Assembly: GCA_905221605.1 (NCBI GenBank)
Contig: CAJNDS010002117.1
Span: 62,001-126,000, forward strand
Length of the DNA stretch: 64,000 nucleotides
Direction of reading: 5' to 3'
Origin: Symbiodinium natans
Taxonomy: Eukaryota; Sar; Dinophyceae; Suessiales; Symbiodiniaceae
Shown here: positions 24,740 to 38,300 of the stretch, one piece after another
How positions within the stretch are numbered: the stretch's first letter is position 1
Layout: each line of letters begins with the position of its first letter
Position numbers and translations under genes: made by a program
Notes under the pieces: model-generated
What the model was told of the DNA's origin: nothing
The model's database searches: none
What the model saw: the letters and a program-made list of their open reading frames with translations, nothing else

Positions 24740-27700
24740 TTTATGAAGGAGTCATTGGACCTCACTGACACACTGCATTGGATCTCCACTCCAAACTTCT
24801 AGCTCACTCACACCGTCTTAACAGGACATAACCGGTCACACCCTGTGCCTTTATGGAACCGATTTTGGAGGGGCATGGAGGCGCAAATCAACTTTGTCAT
24901 ATATTATTCAAAACCCGGCCTCTGGGTCGGTTGCAAACATAGGTACCTGTGGGCCATAGCATCATCAGCCGTCCGTGCTGTACTTTACTGTACTCTGTGC
25001 TCTGTACTCCGTCCCGTTTTTGCATTGCCCGCCTCCTCGGCAGCTAGATCGGGTGGCTGGGGTGTTGGCCTTGGCACTGGTCTCCGCTTGGCTCAAGTCC
25101 ATTCGGCTTCGTGGCATATCACTCTAACAGAGTCATGTGCCCACACTGTAGCGCGTGTTGCCGCCTGTGCCGCCTCTCTCCTCCTCCACCTCTTCATCGT
25201 CTTCCTAAGTTTTGCTCTTCTTGCTTGTCCACGTTCCCAGTATGTCCTCCCCTTGCTCTCACTTGTTTAAAGACATTGTGGTGCTGCTGCTCATGTCTCG
25301 CCTTCGGCCCCCTCCCCACCCCCGCATAGTCCCACCGACCTCCCGCGTGCGAGGCATAGCGAGGCGAGGCTTTCCAGAGTTTTGCCTCTCTCTATGACTT
25401 GGCACGCTATGCTTGCCTTCTTCTTCTTCTCTCTTCACGTCTGTGTTGTAGCAGCTCAGACGACCTCGCGGGTCTCATCAGCCAGATCGTTGGAGCGGAC
25501 TGTTTATCGTAACTCGCGTACGAGACACAGATGTTTAACCAGACAGCTCTACATGAGTCTAGATGCCGTGCAAAGCTCTGTTTGTGCAGCCCTGTCTCAT
25601 CACTCAGAGCAAGGCCGGCTTCTCCTGCGCATAGGCCGCGAGCCTCTCCTGCACTGTCAAGGGAGCCCCCCAGATCCTGCTGAAGTTTTCTCATGCTTCG
25701 AAACGGCTACCTTGGCTGCCTTGGCTTCTTTCGCTACTTTGCATGGGACATCTTCGTCCCTCAGCACTGACGCGTGTCAGTGCCAGACATCGAGAGTTCG
25801 TCTCAGGCCTTCCGGCTGTTCTGGCTTCCACATGTTCGGTGCATGAGTGGCCGATAGGATAGTCAAACTTTGTAGGTTTCATCTTGTGTGTGTGATTGTC
25901 TGTGTGTGTATGCGTGTGTGTGCGCTTTGTTTATCAAGCTTCATGTCTCGGGTGTGTTTTGTCAAGCATAGGAAGGCATCTTGCGCAACGATATTTTAAA
26001 TCGCTCGAGCTGCCGGTAACCCATGGCTCGGCATCGGAGCCAGCATGAGGTCTGCACAAGCCTGCTTTGAAATACCTTCGCGATATTGTCGGAACATCTC
26101 TGCTGGAAGTTCCACGTGATGATGCCAGCACGGCTGTAGACTATGTTACTGTGTTCAGATCATGCACCAAACAGACCGCAGACACTCCTGCCACCTTTGC
26201 GAACAGCACGTTGGCTCCTTCAAGCAACTTCTGATCGATGTGATTCGTTTCCCGGCAAGTCGCATGCCAACAGGCACCACATATCCAGTATCTCTGCGAG
26301 CTCTATACTTGGACCGATGGACAAACTGTTCAACAGGGATGCATCCACGCTGATTGCCCTCAAGGCGAGAGCAACTCAAATGCGCAAGGCAGAGAGCACT
26401 ATTCATCTCACAGATCCTCGGAGTTGAAGGCGTCCGACTCGAGGCCCAAGAAACACTCGGCCTCTTTGTGGACTTCAACATGATGCACGCGGCTACAGAA
26501 AGTATAGCAAGCTCACAAGACTAGCTGGTTTACATTTTGCATATGCTGCAAACCCTCACACGTATTGCATGTTCGGGCCTCATCGGATCAGGTGCCACTA
26601 TCAGACTGGCCTGCAGCTTCGGACGATTCAAGCAGCCCGGGCATGGAAGGTACTAGTACAGACGTGAAATTCTGAAACCACCACCCGAATGGCCGCAAGC
26701 AGTCTCTTCGAACGAGGGGCCACTACCGCCGCAGTCATCAGAGGTGCGCGTCTGCAATACCTTCATGATCAAGTGGCCCGCTTTAGCTACGGCCTACTGC
26801 CAAATTCATGACGGCTTCGCTAGACAAACAAAACGGCGTAGTCCAGGAGCCTGCACCTTGCCGTGGATATGCTACGCGACCTTGCAACGTATGAACTCAT
26901 GAATGGGCCGATGTTGCTGGCCATTTGGCGTGTTGTAGCGTCGCAGAGGTACGATGGGGGCAGCAAATCCTTTCGGATTTTCCTGCACTTCTGATCACTT
27001 CTGTCTGGGTGAAAAGCCTGGTGTCGTAATTGAATGATCGACCAGACCAGTCCATTCTAATGCTGCCCTGGTATTAGCCAGGGGAAGCCAATTCGAACCT
27101 CTGAAACTACAATACTTGCCCCGTTCAAGCGTCCTCCTGGCCCGAGCCAGGTCGTTGATAAATGTTGTTGAGACTGAGACATGCATCGAGAGCGGAGGAG
27201 TAGTGAGTAGTGTGCACGGTGGGTGTAATGCTGGGCTCCCCTGCCGGTGGATGTCCGGAGCACCTGCAAGTGCCAGATGTGGACCAGGCAATGCCAGGCA
27301 CAGCGGCACAGCTCTAGAAGTTCTCAGTTTTCCGCCCCGTCAAGGACCCAGGCCTGCAGCTGCGGCCACGGCCATGGCTCCAGGCTCATGGTACGAGGCC
27401 AAACAGATCTCTACGACAACTTCTATGTTGATTTGCCTAACTTTACTCTCTTTGTACTGTTGTTTGATGAGTGTCTGTGGGCGAGGGCCATCAGGCTGAG
27501 CAATTGCGCCTTGCGGTGTCCTGACCGGTTCTGCGTGCACAATGCAATGTGATAGAATGCTGTACAATGCAACATAAAAGCAATGCCTTGCAATACAATG
27601 CTACATTCACACAAGCCCTTTGGCGCTTCTAGATCTTATGCCTGTTTCCAAACTTCTGCCTGCATAGGCCCCAATAGCTGCATGTAGTTATGTAGATCTG

Positions 27701-28205
27701 TGCAGTCGTGACGGTCTTTGCATGGCTCTGTGATACAGCTCCGGCACGCATGAACAGGTACACCTACGTGCCCAGAGCTGCAGGCCCCGATTGGCACACT
27801 CGCCTGTCCAGCTCTATAGCACAGCGGACCACCTCCAAGGCCACCTCTGCTCACGTTAACATCATGCTTCGGATATGCCACAATATGCCGCAGGGACAAC
27901 TATCTGACAAAAACTGCACCAACTGGACCAAACTGCCCAGGGCTCGAGAGCATTCGAGAGCATTCGAGAGCATAGGAAGGCCTCTTCGCCCCACTTCTCA
28001 CGGAGGTCTCCCAGGCTCAGCTGCAGGAAGCCGCCTTTGGCCTGCGGCTGTGTCCCCAGGCTCATGCAGAGAGAGAGAGAGAGGGAAAGATTTAAAAACA
28101 AACAGAGTGAAAACGAAAACAGCGAGACGCGCAGGGGCCGTGAGAAGGAGAGGGCGGCCTGACAAACAAGGCCCGACTCAGGGGTCCAGCAGGCTGAGCG
28201 AGGGA
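24740..28205. other. Sparse coding hints, no gene recognised
   Basis: A GT-rich microsatellite lies at about 25885-25924. A minus-strand segment near 26478-26412 reads VEVHKEAECFLGLESDAFNS followed by EDL, coding in style but unrecognised. Overlapping ORFs near 25400-25880 are ambiguous. No complete gene can be supported. Confidence 0.35.
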
Positions 28206-28210
28206 GAGCG

Positions 28211-28353
<143 letters not shown>

Positions 28354-28379
28354 GACAGGGACAGGGACAGGACAGACAT

Positions 28380-30291
28380 GCAGACAAAACGCAAACGCAA
28401 GGCCTCCCATCTGGGCTGCAGTGTCTTTCGGTCGTACGGGCAGAAGCCGGGATCGCCCAGCATCTGTCAGATGCATTGCGCATTGAGCTGGCACATGTTG
28501 GTTTGGTCTGATGTGGGCAGTGCAAGCAGCTGGGAGGCCCACCGATATGTCACACGGCCTGAATTACTCAACAAAAACTCATAGCATTCCATCATTCCAT
28601 AAGACATGCACCCGGACGGATGCCAAAGCAGTCAAGTTGCTGGCAGCAAGTCAGATGCAAATCGTGTGACGTGGCTGCTGTAGTCTTCTGCAAGCTCGCT
28701 CACACCCCCGGGTGGCTCAGCCCCTGGCACACCGTCATGACCCGCCACGCAACCCCTTTGCAGCATGCTGCCTGCTCAAAGGGCCCGTCTTCAAAGCATG
28801 AACGACCATTTCAGGCTTCTAGTGCAGAATGCTCCAACGACTCAAGTTCGGAAGAATGACAGCTGAGGTCTTGGCACTCTTGATCTGTGAGGCCCTTTGA
28901 ACGCAGCCTGCTGCAGACAGCTCACCTAGCCCTGCATCCGATTGTTGATCATCGAGGCGACTTCATGTAGCACTTCTTCCACTGCAGGGGGGCTTGCCAG
29001 TTTTCATCCAGCCGACCAACGCAGCGAGTGGGGATGGAGCCGGCATTGCTGTGAGCCTCATGCACTCAACAGCACAAAAAGCGCTATGCCACCGTCAATG
29101 CTTACAACTGCCGTACTGGTGTGTATATCGTCTGGTAGGCCTTAAGAATGCCATAAGATGTCTTTAGGTCCCTCTTAAGGATGCAGGTGATACGGAGCCC
29201 GCTTCACAGCTCCGTGGGATCCAGCTTCGATAGCCCTCTTGGGCCCTGGCAACTCGAAGCGCTGCTTCTCTCGCCAAGCTCAGCTGCAGCTGAAAATTCT
29301 GCACAGGGATCACAGGGTTGCAATAAAAAGAGCAGGCTGCAGCATGCAGCATACTGCAAGACGGTGCGTGAGAGAACTGCTGGCCTTTCGCTGCGTCTCT
29401 GTGGGACCAACGAGTTCCTACAGCATAGAGTGGGAACGCTACAAGATGCTACCAGGCATAGACGCGCGCAATCGGTCCTCGACAAACGACAGGCCTGGAG
29501 GCACGGCAAAGTGAAACACATGTGTCCGTGGAAGCAGCTGTTGCTGAACGCTTGCGCTGAGGCGGGGGGAAACACGAAAGCTGACAAGGGCAAGCTTCTA
29601 GGGTCGAGGATGGAAGCTCTTGACGGCAGCCGCGGAAAAAGCGGGCTTAGCAGCGGCATGATCCAATGATATACGGCCGAACACCAAGGCTTCTAGAGCG
29701 CAGCCCCGCAACCCAAGGGCACCACATCTGAATCCGAACACACATGTGGAAGATTCGAGAAGAATGTGTCCTGCTCTTGTGAACTGCCGAAGCCCTCAAC
29801 CCCGGACCCTTGCGAACCCTCAGCCTCAAACCGCGCATGTTGGCTGCCGGACAGTAGAAAGGCAAAGGCTGTGTTCAAAGAGTCATGTTCCCTGATACCA
29901 AAGTGCGAGTGATGAGGCGAAACTGAGCCCGCCCACGACGACACAGGCTCTCACAGAGGCCATGTCTCCCCCTGTCCGCGATGAAGTCACCGAGCGCCGA
30001 CCGTACCGTCACCCGGCCCTCCAGAGTGATCCCCGCTGTCGGACGGATCGCAACTTGTTTCAACCAAGCCCCAGCTTTCATTCGAGCCGGGGCTTCCGGA
30101 GGTCATGGGGGGATCCCACGTAAAAAAGGACTGAATCGGTATGCGTTCTAGGCCTTAGACTGGAGAGTAGCCCCTGACCGATAAACGAGCCGCGAACGCG
30201 CCCCAGGATGGCTCCGTCATTGGGCTTCTCCCCCCTCCCTCTAACCCAGCTTTGGGGAGGGAGCTCTCTCGTAACCAATGCCAAAATGCAA
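28380..30291. other. Mostly non-coding, one possible helical exon
   Basis: A minus-strand segment near 29300-29232 reads LQLSLAREAALRVARAQE, a coiled-coil-like exon candidate ending near a GC dinucleotide. Elsewhere only short overlapping ORFs are seen. Confidence 0.3.
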
Positions 30292-30720
30292 CTACCAATT
30301 GATGAATCGCAAGGCTTCAGAGAGCACGACGTGCTCTGAGCTCTCAAGGCCCAAGCGTTGCTGCAAACGTTCAACATCAGCGGTCAGCTTCTCGTTGGCA
30401 ATCAGAAGCTCCTGGGCAATGTCTCACAGTGCCTCGATGTGACCCACAAGCAGACCCAAAGAAGAGGTGACATACTTAAAATCAGACCAAAAGCACTGCA
30501 AAGCACTTTCACGACCTGTACAGAAATTTAGTTGTGAGGCAGCATTTGCAGCCCGTGGCCTTTTCGCGCTTGAAGCTTGCAGCATCCGGGGTAAACACCT
30601 CAGCGAAATTTCACGGAGCTGCCCAATGATTGAGGAGGAATCTTCCGGTCCATCCGAACAATTCCTTGCACCTGTGCTTAGCTTGGACATGCTCGGATGC
30701 CATTGGGTCATTGAGGCCAT
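30292..30720 (-). CDS. Exon-like ORF interrupted by one in-frame TGA
   Basis: The minus-strand frame from 30720 reads SSIIGQLREISLRCLPRML ... FKYVTSSLGLLVGHIEAL, then TGA at 30426-30424. It continues in the same frame as DIAQELLIANEKLTADVERL, QQRLGLESSEHVVLSEAL and RFINW to TAG at 30294-30292. The part after the TGA is a clear leucine-heptad coiled coil, and heptad spacing continues across the stop. Options are a nonsense mutation or pseudogene, a sequencing error, recoding, or removal of a 21-nt segment whose ends look like this locus's introns (GAG|GCACTG ... CCCAG|GAG). It may be the C-terminal end of coiled-coil gene A, 2.3 kb upstream on the same strand, but no linking exon is established. 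Confidence 0.45.
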
Positions 30721-30968
30721 CGAGGCGCGAACGAACTTGCTGGGCGCAAGCAGGGCTCGGCCTTAGGGGACGTCTTGGGACACTGAAGATAAAAGGTGCC
30801 GCTTCTGAAGACTGTTGTCCATCGAGACTCGTGCCGTCATCCATCCAGTCCCTTTCAGAGAGACGCACCGAGATCCTTTTATGGCGAATATGTTGCCAGT
30901 AACATGACAGTCTCGGCCTGTCCAATGTCGCCTCACCAGTCCCCTTCAGGGTCAGGCCTTGCAGCCAA

Positions 30969-31410
30969 CTAGACATGAGACAAATCGCTGGCCGCCAACA
31001 TGCTGCAATTTTTACTGGAAACGTGCACGTGGCACATGATTGAGAGGTAAGCGATAAGCAGCTGGCCGACGGATCTGTCAGTGCGCCACTTACGGCAGTA
31101 AGCATGCAGACTGTCAAGTTGCAGGAGTGTTGCAAGTGCAATATCTGTCAGCTTGGATCTGTAGCTAAGCCAGATGACGACTTCTCCACTCCCCCGCATG
31201 CAAGCCCCTTAAGGGCAGCAAATGGCGAGGGTCACGTCTGAGCCCAGGAGTAGCGACACGAAACATGTCCAGACCAACGAGTCTTGGCCACCACAAAAAT
31301 ATCGCCGTCAGCAGAAACTCAGTCATGCCATGATCTGTCACTTCGTTCCCACTTTTCTTGCAATAAGCGCAGCTCGCAAGAAAGTGCTGGGAGGGTAAGG
31401 TCACAGCCAT
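30969..31410 (-). CDS. Possible exons, unrecognised
   Basis: Minus-strand frames read HFLASCAYCKKSGNEVTDHG, then FLLTAIFLWWPRLVGLDMF (about 31390-31250), and YRSKLTDIALATLLQLDSLH (about 31165-31100). Composition is protein-like with a hydrophobic stretch, but splice sites and family are not identified. The rest of 30721-33030 shows only unsupported ORFs and a degenerate TAGGCATTCC-type repeat near 31739-31790. Confidence 0.28.
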
Positions 31411-33034
31411 CTGAGCACTCCCCGTTTCGACATACCTGGAGAGCCTGGCGCGGGAGCCTCGAGCATCGTGGAACCACCCCTCTGAAATTGTCCATGCCGT
31501 CTTTGGAGGGGTGCCTTCGATGGCGAAACAAAGGCACAGCTACTGGCAGCGCATCTTTACGATGGCTGCACGCTTTGGGATTCTGCTGTGCCAACTGGGT
31601 CCATGTTCCCCGCTGTAGTCGAGGGAGTTGGAGCTTCAAGGCGTCGACTGTCTGAGCGTTTTGTCAAACAAGGGCCACAAGTCAATATGTTCATAAACAC
31701 TCCAATGAAGAATGGATGTGGCCCTGGTCGCTGTCGCTGTAGGCACTCCTAGGCATTTCCTAGGCATTCCTGGTGATCCCTGGAAATTCCTAATTTCAGG
31801 GATTCCCTGGGAGGTGGTACCCGAAAATCAATGGGTATCCTCCACGGAGGCCGTACCTAAACGGCTGAAACAACATTCCTGTCATTTAGCTTCTGGTAAT
31901 CCACCCTGTGTTCCAGCATGATGCTCTAAAATATTCGCCCTTCTGCTGTGTGAGTGGTGCGCTGGGCCACAGAATGCGTACAAGAGCCTGTAAGAGATGC
32001 GAAGGACATCTGCTAGCCCAAAATTGTCTTCGATCCGTGCCAACATGCGTAAAAAAAGTTATTCTGGTACATCACGTGTTCCATGCTACTGCGCAATGAC
32101 ACCCATGCGCCATCATCGGCTCACGAACAGCAATTACCAGTTGTTCGACGAGAGCTCCTGCGTATCGCAATCCCCTGTACTGGTATCACGTGAGTAAAGT
32201 AGAATGTGGTGAGTCTTGTGCTCGGCCTCCTGAAATGAAGTGCCGCGGCTTTAAACGAAGGCAGGCAAGACTGGATGCGTTGCGATGAGATACTTCTGCC
32301 TATGTTAGCGTTCAAGCCCCGTCTGTACATCGTGAGAGACCTCAACTTGAAGCAATTGCTAAGCCGTGTTGTCACCCATGGCTTTGCAGCCTTCGCGATC
32401 GCACATACCTTGCCTGGAGCATGGGGTTTGCTCGCGGTCGGCACTGCTGCCGGGGAAAATTGCTGACTTCTTCGGGACTCAGTGGTCCTCTGAATGCGTT
32501 TCAAATCGGCTTCTTTGCACCGCGGAAGTGGACACAGTGATCCACTTGGAAGGCGATGATGTGATCTCCGGCGTGGCCACCAAAATCAATTTCAGCTTCA
32601 CACAGGGTCGTGCTGTTTTTTGACCATTCGGAAATCGCCTGACTACGACCTGCCTACATCATAGAGTGGAACAAGAGACAGGTGGATCACGCCGCCACCT
32701 TCTTCTGCCTCGGCTTCAATGCGATAGGAACTTCAGTCAGGACATGTATGCTTTGCTGAACAACAGACATTGGAACAATCGCGCAGATCAAAAGATCACA
32801 AGCCATATGAATTCCATCCCCTCTCCAAGACACATTGCCTCAACGATGGCTTCTCCAATCTCCCCCACAGAGCGAATCGAGCGAATCGAGCGCGCAAAGG
32901 AAACGCAGCTGAGGCACCAGGGCAACTTGAACCCCTTGGCCGCTTTGGCCTGGGCTCACAGAAACTTTCCGTCATTTTCCGCCAGTCCTTTTGCACAAAA
33001 TACCTTGAGTCGAGGGATCCTCTTTGGGCATCGC

Positions 33035-35264
33035 AGCCAACAAAGGCCCCCGCCTGGAGATCAGCAGCGGTCTTCTGTGCTGCCGCTGCCTCCTGAGCTG
33101 CCCTGGCCTGAGAACACGAGAGCCGCCCCATGAGAGGCTGATTCCCTTTTTGCGAGTGCTTGAAAATGCTTGAACTGGCACTTGCCTGAGCTGCCACAGC
33201 TTGACGAACACGCTCCTCCAGCCAGAACACAACTTCTGTCGGTTCTTTGTTGTACAGCTCGGTACACTGTTGCTATGCAGGAAAGCTTGCGTACAACCAG
33301 GAAAGCGAACGTAGTTCCTGCGCTGCTGAGGCTTTCTCAAGCAGGCCCGCTGCCTTTGCACAGAACAAAGCACTGGAGATCGAGCTACAATCAGCTACAA
33401 TCAGCTACAACGAACAACGGCAGTTCGTGTTCAACTTGTGACGGCCTGCGCGGCGGAGGCGCTCTGTGCATCCTGGACTGCCTTCAACTCCGCCAGCTTC
33501 GCCTCCTTCGAGAAGCGTGCTGTGTTTTTTCAAGGATCTAACATGAGCAGCTGGCCCTGGCCCCTGGTCCAACACATTCCGGCTAATTCCAACCCATTCG
33601 TCCCCGCCCCCGGCCTCAACAAGCTGCTTTGCAGCTGCAGCTTCACTCTGGGCCTGGCCCGATCTCTCTGTCCCTCAGATGCTTGGATACGTTCAAAGAG
33701 ACTTCCGTGCCCTGCGGACCTTGGCCTCGGCTCGACGCGCCTCGCACGATATCTGAGAATCTCAAAAGAACCCAGGAAAGCTCGTTGTCACGGTTTCCCA
33801 AGTGTTCATGGATTACAACCTAGCTTTTCTACCAACAGACAACGTGAGCATGCGAACACCACAATGTCTTGTGCCTCTGCGATCTCTGTCTCGAGCGTGG
33901 CCGTGTGCGCCTCTCGCTGAAAACGGGCACCCGCTTCATTAACGAAGCCACTACCAGAACAACTGAGTGCGCATTTCTGACATCTATCTGCCTGTGCAGC
34001 ACGCACCGACGCATCAACCTTCAGAGCATTCAAAGAGAACCGCATCCGTTCGGAGTCTTTTCTCGCTTCATGACAGCCACTGATCAGGGTCACAGCCCAC
34101 TGATCATAACTACGCTCTTGCAGCAGTTTTATCAGTTTTCCCTTTTCGCTTCTGAGCGGGAGAGACGCTCAGGCGTGCCGGGCATGCCCGCCCGTGCACG
34201 TGGTCACGTCAGATGGTGGGTCGTTTGCCATTGCCCTTCGGCTGGGAGACACTTAGCCCCCGGCTACCCCCTTCCACACAACCGCCCTCAAATCTAGAAG
34301 GGACGATTTTCTCCACCACCTGGCCCCCCCCACCCACGCTCCAAGGCGCGCACTTTGCGGTGCGGTCGGAGTGATTTCAGACGAAGCGCGTATATGTACT
34401 GACATCCAGCCTCGTGTGTCCTGCTACCCCCATGGCTGCATATGGCCGTACAACACTACGCCACTCGAGATTGCGCGGGACACCCATCCTCCCCCACAAG
34501 ATCGGCACACAACCCCGCAACACACGGCTAGGTAACAATCGCCATCATCCCGGGAAATCCCTGCACAGGAAACCTTATTTATGGGGATCATGTTCACATT
34601 CCCCTCTGTGCTTCTCCCCGCTCGGAGCAATACTTAGCTGCGCCGCGACGCGGGCTTCACCCACGCCGCAGTGCCGCCAACTCGGAAAGACCCTAGCCTT
34701 ACATTGTACATCCTTCAACATATCCCTCTCCCCTACACACTAGGTATTCTTATTCTTCTTCTTCTTCTTCTTCTTCTTCTTCTTCTTCTTCTTCTTCTTC
34801 TTCTTCTTCTTCTTCTTCTTCTTCTTCTTCTTCTTCTTCTTCTTCTTCTTCTTCTTCTTCTTCTTCTTCTTCTTCTTCTTCTTCTTCTTCGTCTTCTTCT
34901 TCTTCTTCTTCTTCTTCTTCTTCTTCTTCTTCTTCTTCTTCTTCTTCTTCTTCTTCTTCTTCTTGAGCACAGCTTCGGGGAGGGACCAACCCCCCCCCCT
35001 CCCCGCGTGCGCTAGGCGCACCCAGATCACGCGTCTAGGGCAGGCTGTTTTTTGTCTCTCTATTTCTGTCTTTCTGTCCTTCCTTCTTTCTTGCTTTCAC
35101 GGGGGGAATACCCCTGCGCTGCAGCGCCCCTGCTTAGGGCAATCTCACTCTCGCTCTCTCTTTCATTCTTTCTTTCTTCCGTGGGGCTAGGGGTCATCCT
35201 CCGGGCGAGTTCCCCCCCCTCTGTTTGTAGGGTACGTCAGATTGATGTCAGAGGTTACCGGTGG

Positions 35265-35311
<47 letters not shown>

Positions 35312-38300
35312 TCTCTCTCCACGCTAAGCCCTCCCGAAGGGGAGCTGCCCCGAAGGGAGCGCAAAGTCCGATGGTCCGTCTGATTGGTGCCCCACGGTTT
35401 TCGCGGTGCGTTTGTGAGGGGGGTTGAGGGTTCCATCAATTTCACAACGAATCTCCCTCCCCCCTCACTCTCTCTTCTTCTTCTTCTTCTTCTTCTTCTT
35501 CTTCTTCTTCTTCTTCTTCTTCTTCTTCTTCTTCTTCTTCTTCTTCTTCTTCTTCTTCTTCTTCTGCTTCTTCTTCTTCTTCCCAGCGAAGGCGCCCCCC
35601 CCGAGAGGAGGACACCGTTCTCTCTCTTTCTTTCTTTCTTTCGGAGGGCATGGAGGCCGGAGCCTCCGGGCGTCATCGCCCGCCGTTCTCTCTCTCTCTC
35701 TCTCTCTGTGCTTCTCGCTTCGCCCAAGCTCCGCACATTCATGGTTTGGAGGCCTTCTTGGAGTGTGACTGCCCTATCCTGAGCAGAGAAGTAGCCAAGC
35801 GAATGAATACGGCTGTGTTCGACATGCAGACAAACATGCAGAGATGAAGTCCTGCGATTTCATGATCTCTGCTGACAGTCGATGCTTCTCCTTGGCCTGG
35901 TTCTCCAAGGCTGCCTGACAAGTTTTCAACAAATCAAAACGGGCAATGCGGCAATGCGTCACTAGATCAATAAGGACCGACAGACATTGGATAACTGAGT
36001 CATGAGGTCTCCGGCAGGAGGGTCGAATCGGCATGTGGCGGACACACGCTGGACAATTGTGATAAGCTTTTGAGACGGATGTGTTTGTTCTGAAAAGGGA
36101 TACAGTTATTGCTGGATGCGGCTGAGGGTTGCTGAAGCGATCGTTTTTCGGAAATTACCGTGTCATACATTCACCAAACACTACATGCATGTACATGCCC
36201 TATGAGTTTCTTATGTTTGGGGTCAAGGGCCTAGGGAATTGATCGGTTGATACTGATTCTGATCGCACGCGCGCAACACGCTCCTTTCGCATCCCAATCG
36301 CAAGCGACAGCGCTCTCGCTCTTTCTTCCGGAGGAGCTCTCGCATCGATCGCCTAGGCCTTGTGTGCTCTGGACAGGCATCGCGGCAAATCGTGCTCGTG
36401 CCTGTATGTCGTGTGTCCTGTGTGACTGCGTGCCTTGCGTACGCAAGATTGCGCGTACTCGCCTCGATCCTGTGCAGTTTTCAGGATGCACGACTGACGA
36501 GGTACCAAGCCTGCATCCTCTTTACCTCCGCTGCCAGCTTGTTGTTGTCCTCCTCACACTCTTGCAGCCGATACCTGTTCATACCGGTTGGGTTCAAAGT
36601 GTAGCATTGCTGCAAGTCGCAAGCTGAGCGGAAACAACTCCTTGGTCAGATCGAATCGCACTAAGGACGAGGCGACAGAACTTTTTCGTTCTGAGCCTGG
36701 TCCTCCAGCAGGGTTATGCGGTCCTGGCGCTGGCAGAATGAAATCTGTATTCTTGCTGCATGGACGACAGATGACAATAGATAGCATGCGATGACAAGCA
36801 TGCACATGCATGCACATGCATGCACATGCATGCACATGCATGCACATGAATGCACATGAATGCACATGAATGCACATGAATGCACATGAATGCACATGCT
36901 GACATTGACATGTAGACCTTGATTCCGCTAGGATATGCCAGTGTCATCTAGGGCCCACGGGCCTTCAGATTCTTCTCATCTGCTTCCATCAACGGAATGA
37001 TCTGCTTGAGAGCCTGCTCCCTCGGGACAGATGTCTTACCAGGTGGCTGTCAGCCACTGCAACAGGCCCGCTACAAGGACTACAAGATCTGAGGACGTCC
37101 GGTCAGCCCGACCGAAGAGCTCACAACAGAAGTGCCAGGGTCTGGGCCTGACTTCTGTCTTCTTGAAGCTCTCCTGGTCGAGGCGATGCAAAGCAACGAA
37201 GCTGGACTTTCCTGCGGGGCTCATGGCTCAAAGGCAACCCAGTTTCCTGCACACGTTGTTCGCGCACGAGGGCCGCCTGCTTCTCCTCCAGTGAGCACAT
37301 GTGCGAATCTTGCCAGTGCCACATACAATGATCCACATGGCTCCTGCTGCAGCTTCTTCTGCTCTGTCGAGAGCCCTGGCAGAGGGATGCGAAATTACTT
37401 GCGATGGCCGGCCTACCTCCTTTTGCCAGTGGATAGCAACGGCATGTCCAGCACCGGCATGAGCACCTCAACTGAGGGCCTTGCGCTGTGAATTGGCTTG
37501 AGCTAACTGCAATCGGCTGGATAGCTCCTTCCAAGGCAACACAAATCTCCATCACAGACCTGTCCTCGAGCCCTAATTACTAAACACACGCCGGCAGGCA
37601 CAAGCCTGAAGCATCGTAAGTTTATGCAATCTCGCGGGCTCACGGTATTCCTGCCTGATTCTTGTTGTTCTGCGCCAGGAGTACGTTCTCAGCAGCCTGC
37701 ACCTGGAATGCAGCAGTGCTCCGATGTGCTCCAATTGCGCAAAATCTGCCCATAGCCACCCACTCTATTCGCCGAGGCCTCGGGCCCTGAGTCTGGAGAA
37801 CTTTTGGTACGCTGTTGCTGGGAAAAATTGTCGCACCCTCTTGTTCCAAATGTATGCCACTGGAAGGGGGCCCGTCGTGAGCGGGTTTCTTGTAAACCCT
37901 AGGCCGCAAACAGGGGCCCGGAGACACGTAGCCGTACATACACGGACAAGTTGCATGCACATGTCATAAGTACTGACTGTGCTCAAGAGCGTGTCCTCAA
38001 TTGCACGGAACACTCTGCTAAAGAAGATCCTGCAACGCCCTTTAGAGGCTGTGCATGAGCCTTGACGTTGGAGTTGGCAATTCTCTTTCTGAAGCCACCA
38101 GTATGCTCCTTGAATTCTCCCTTCATGCCGAAGTTTGGTTGAGTTTCTCGCCGCATCGGGTAGATCATTAGAGGAGGGACTTCCACCTCCAGATTCCGAA
38201 AGAGATCCATGTCAGATTCGCCCCAACTTTCATCTGGAATTTCCTCCACTGGCATAGTCCGAAACGAAACACAATTTTGCATGTTGTCAAGATTGTTCAA

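Noticed and set aside
27080-27110. tRNA T-loop-like GGTTCGAAT on the minus strand
   Set aside because: No matching acceptor stem, D-arm or anticodon arm at the right spacing.
34671-35030. Long poly-Leu, poly-Lys and poly-Glu ORFs
   Set aside because: They are readings of the TTC array with no unique protein sequence.
35248-35782. Arg- and Leu-rich ORFs of 114-164 codons
   Set aside because: Generated by the second TTC array and CT tracts inside an intron of gene A.
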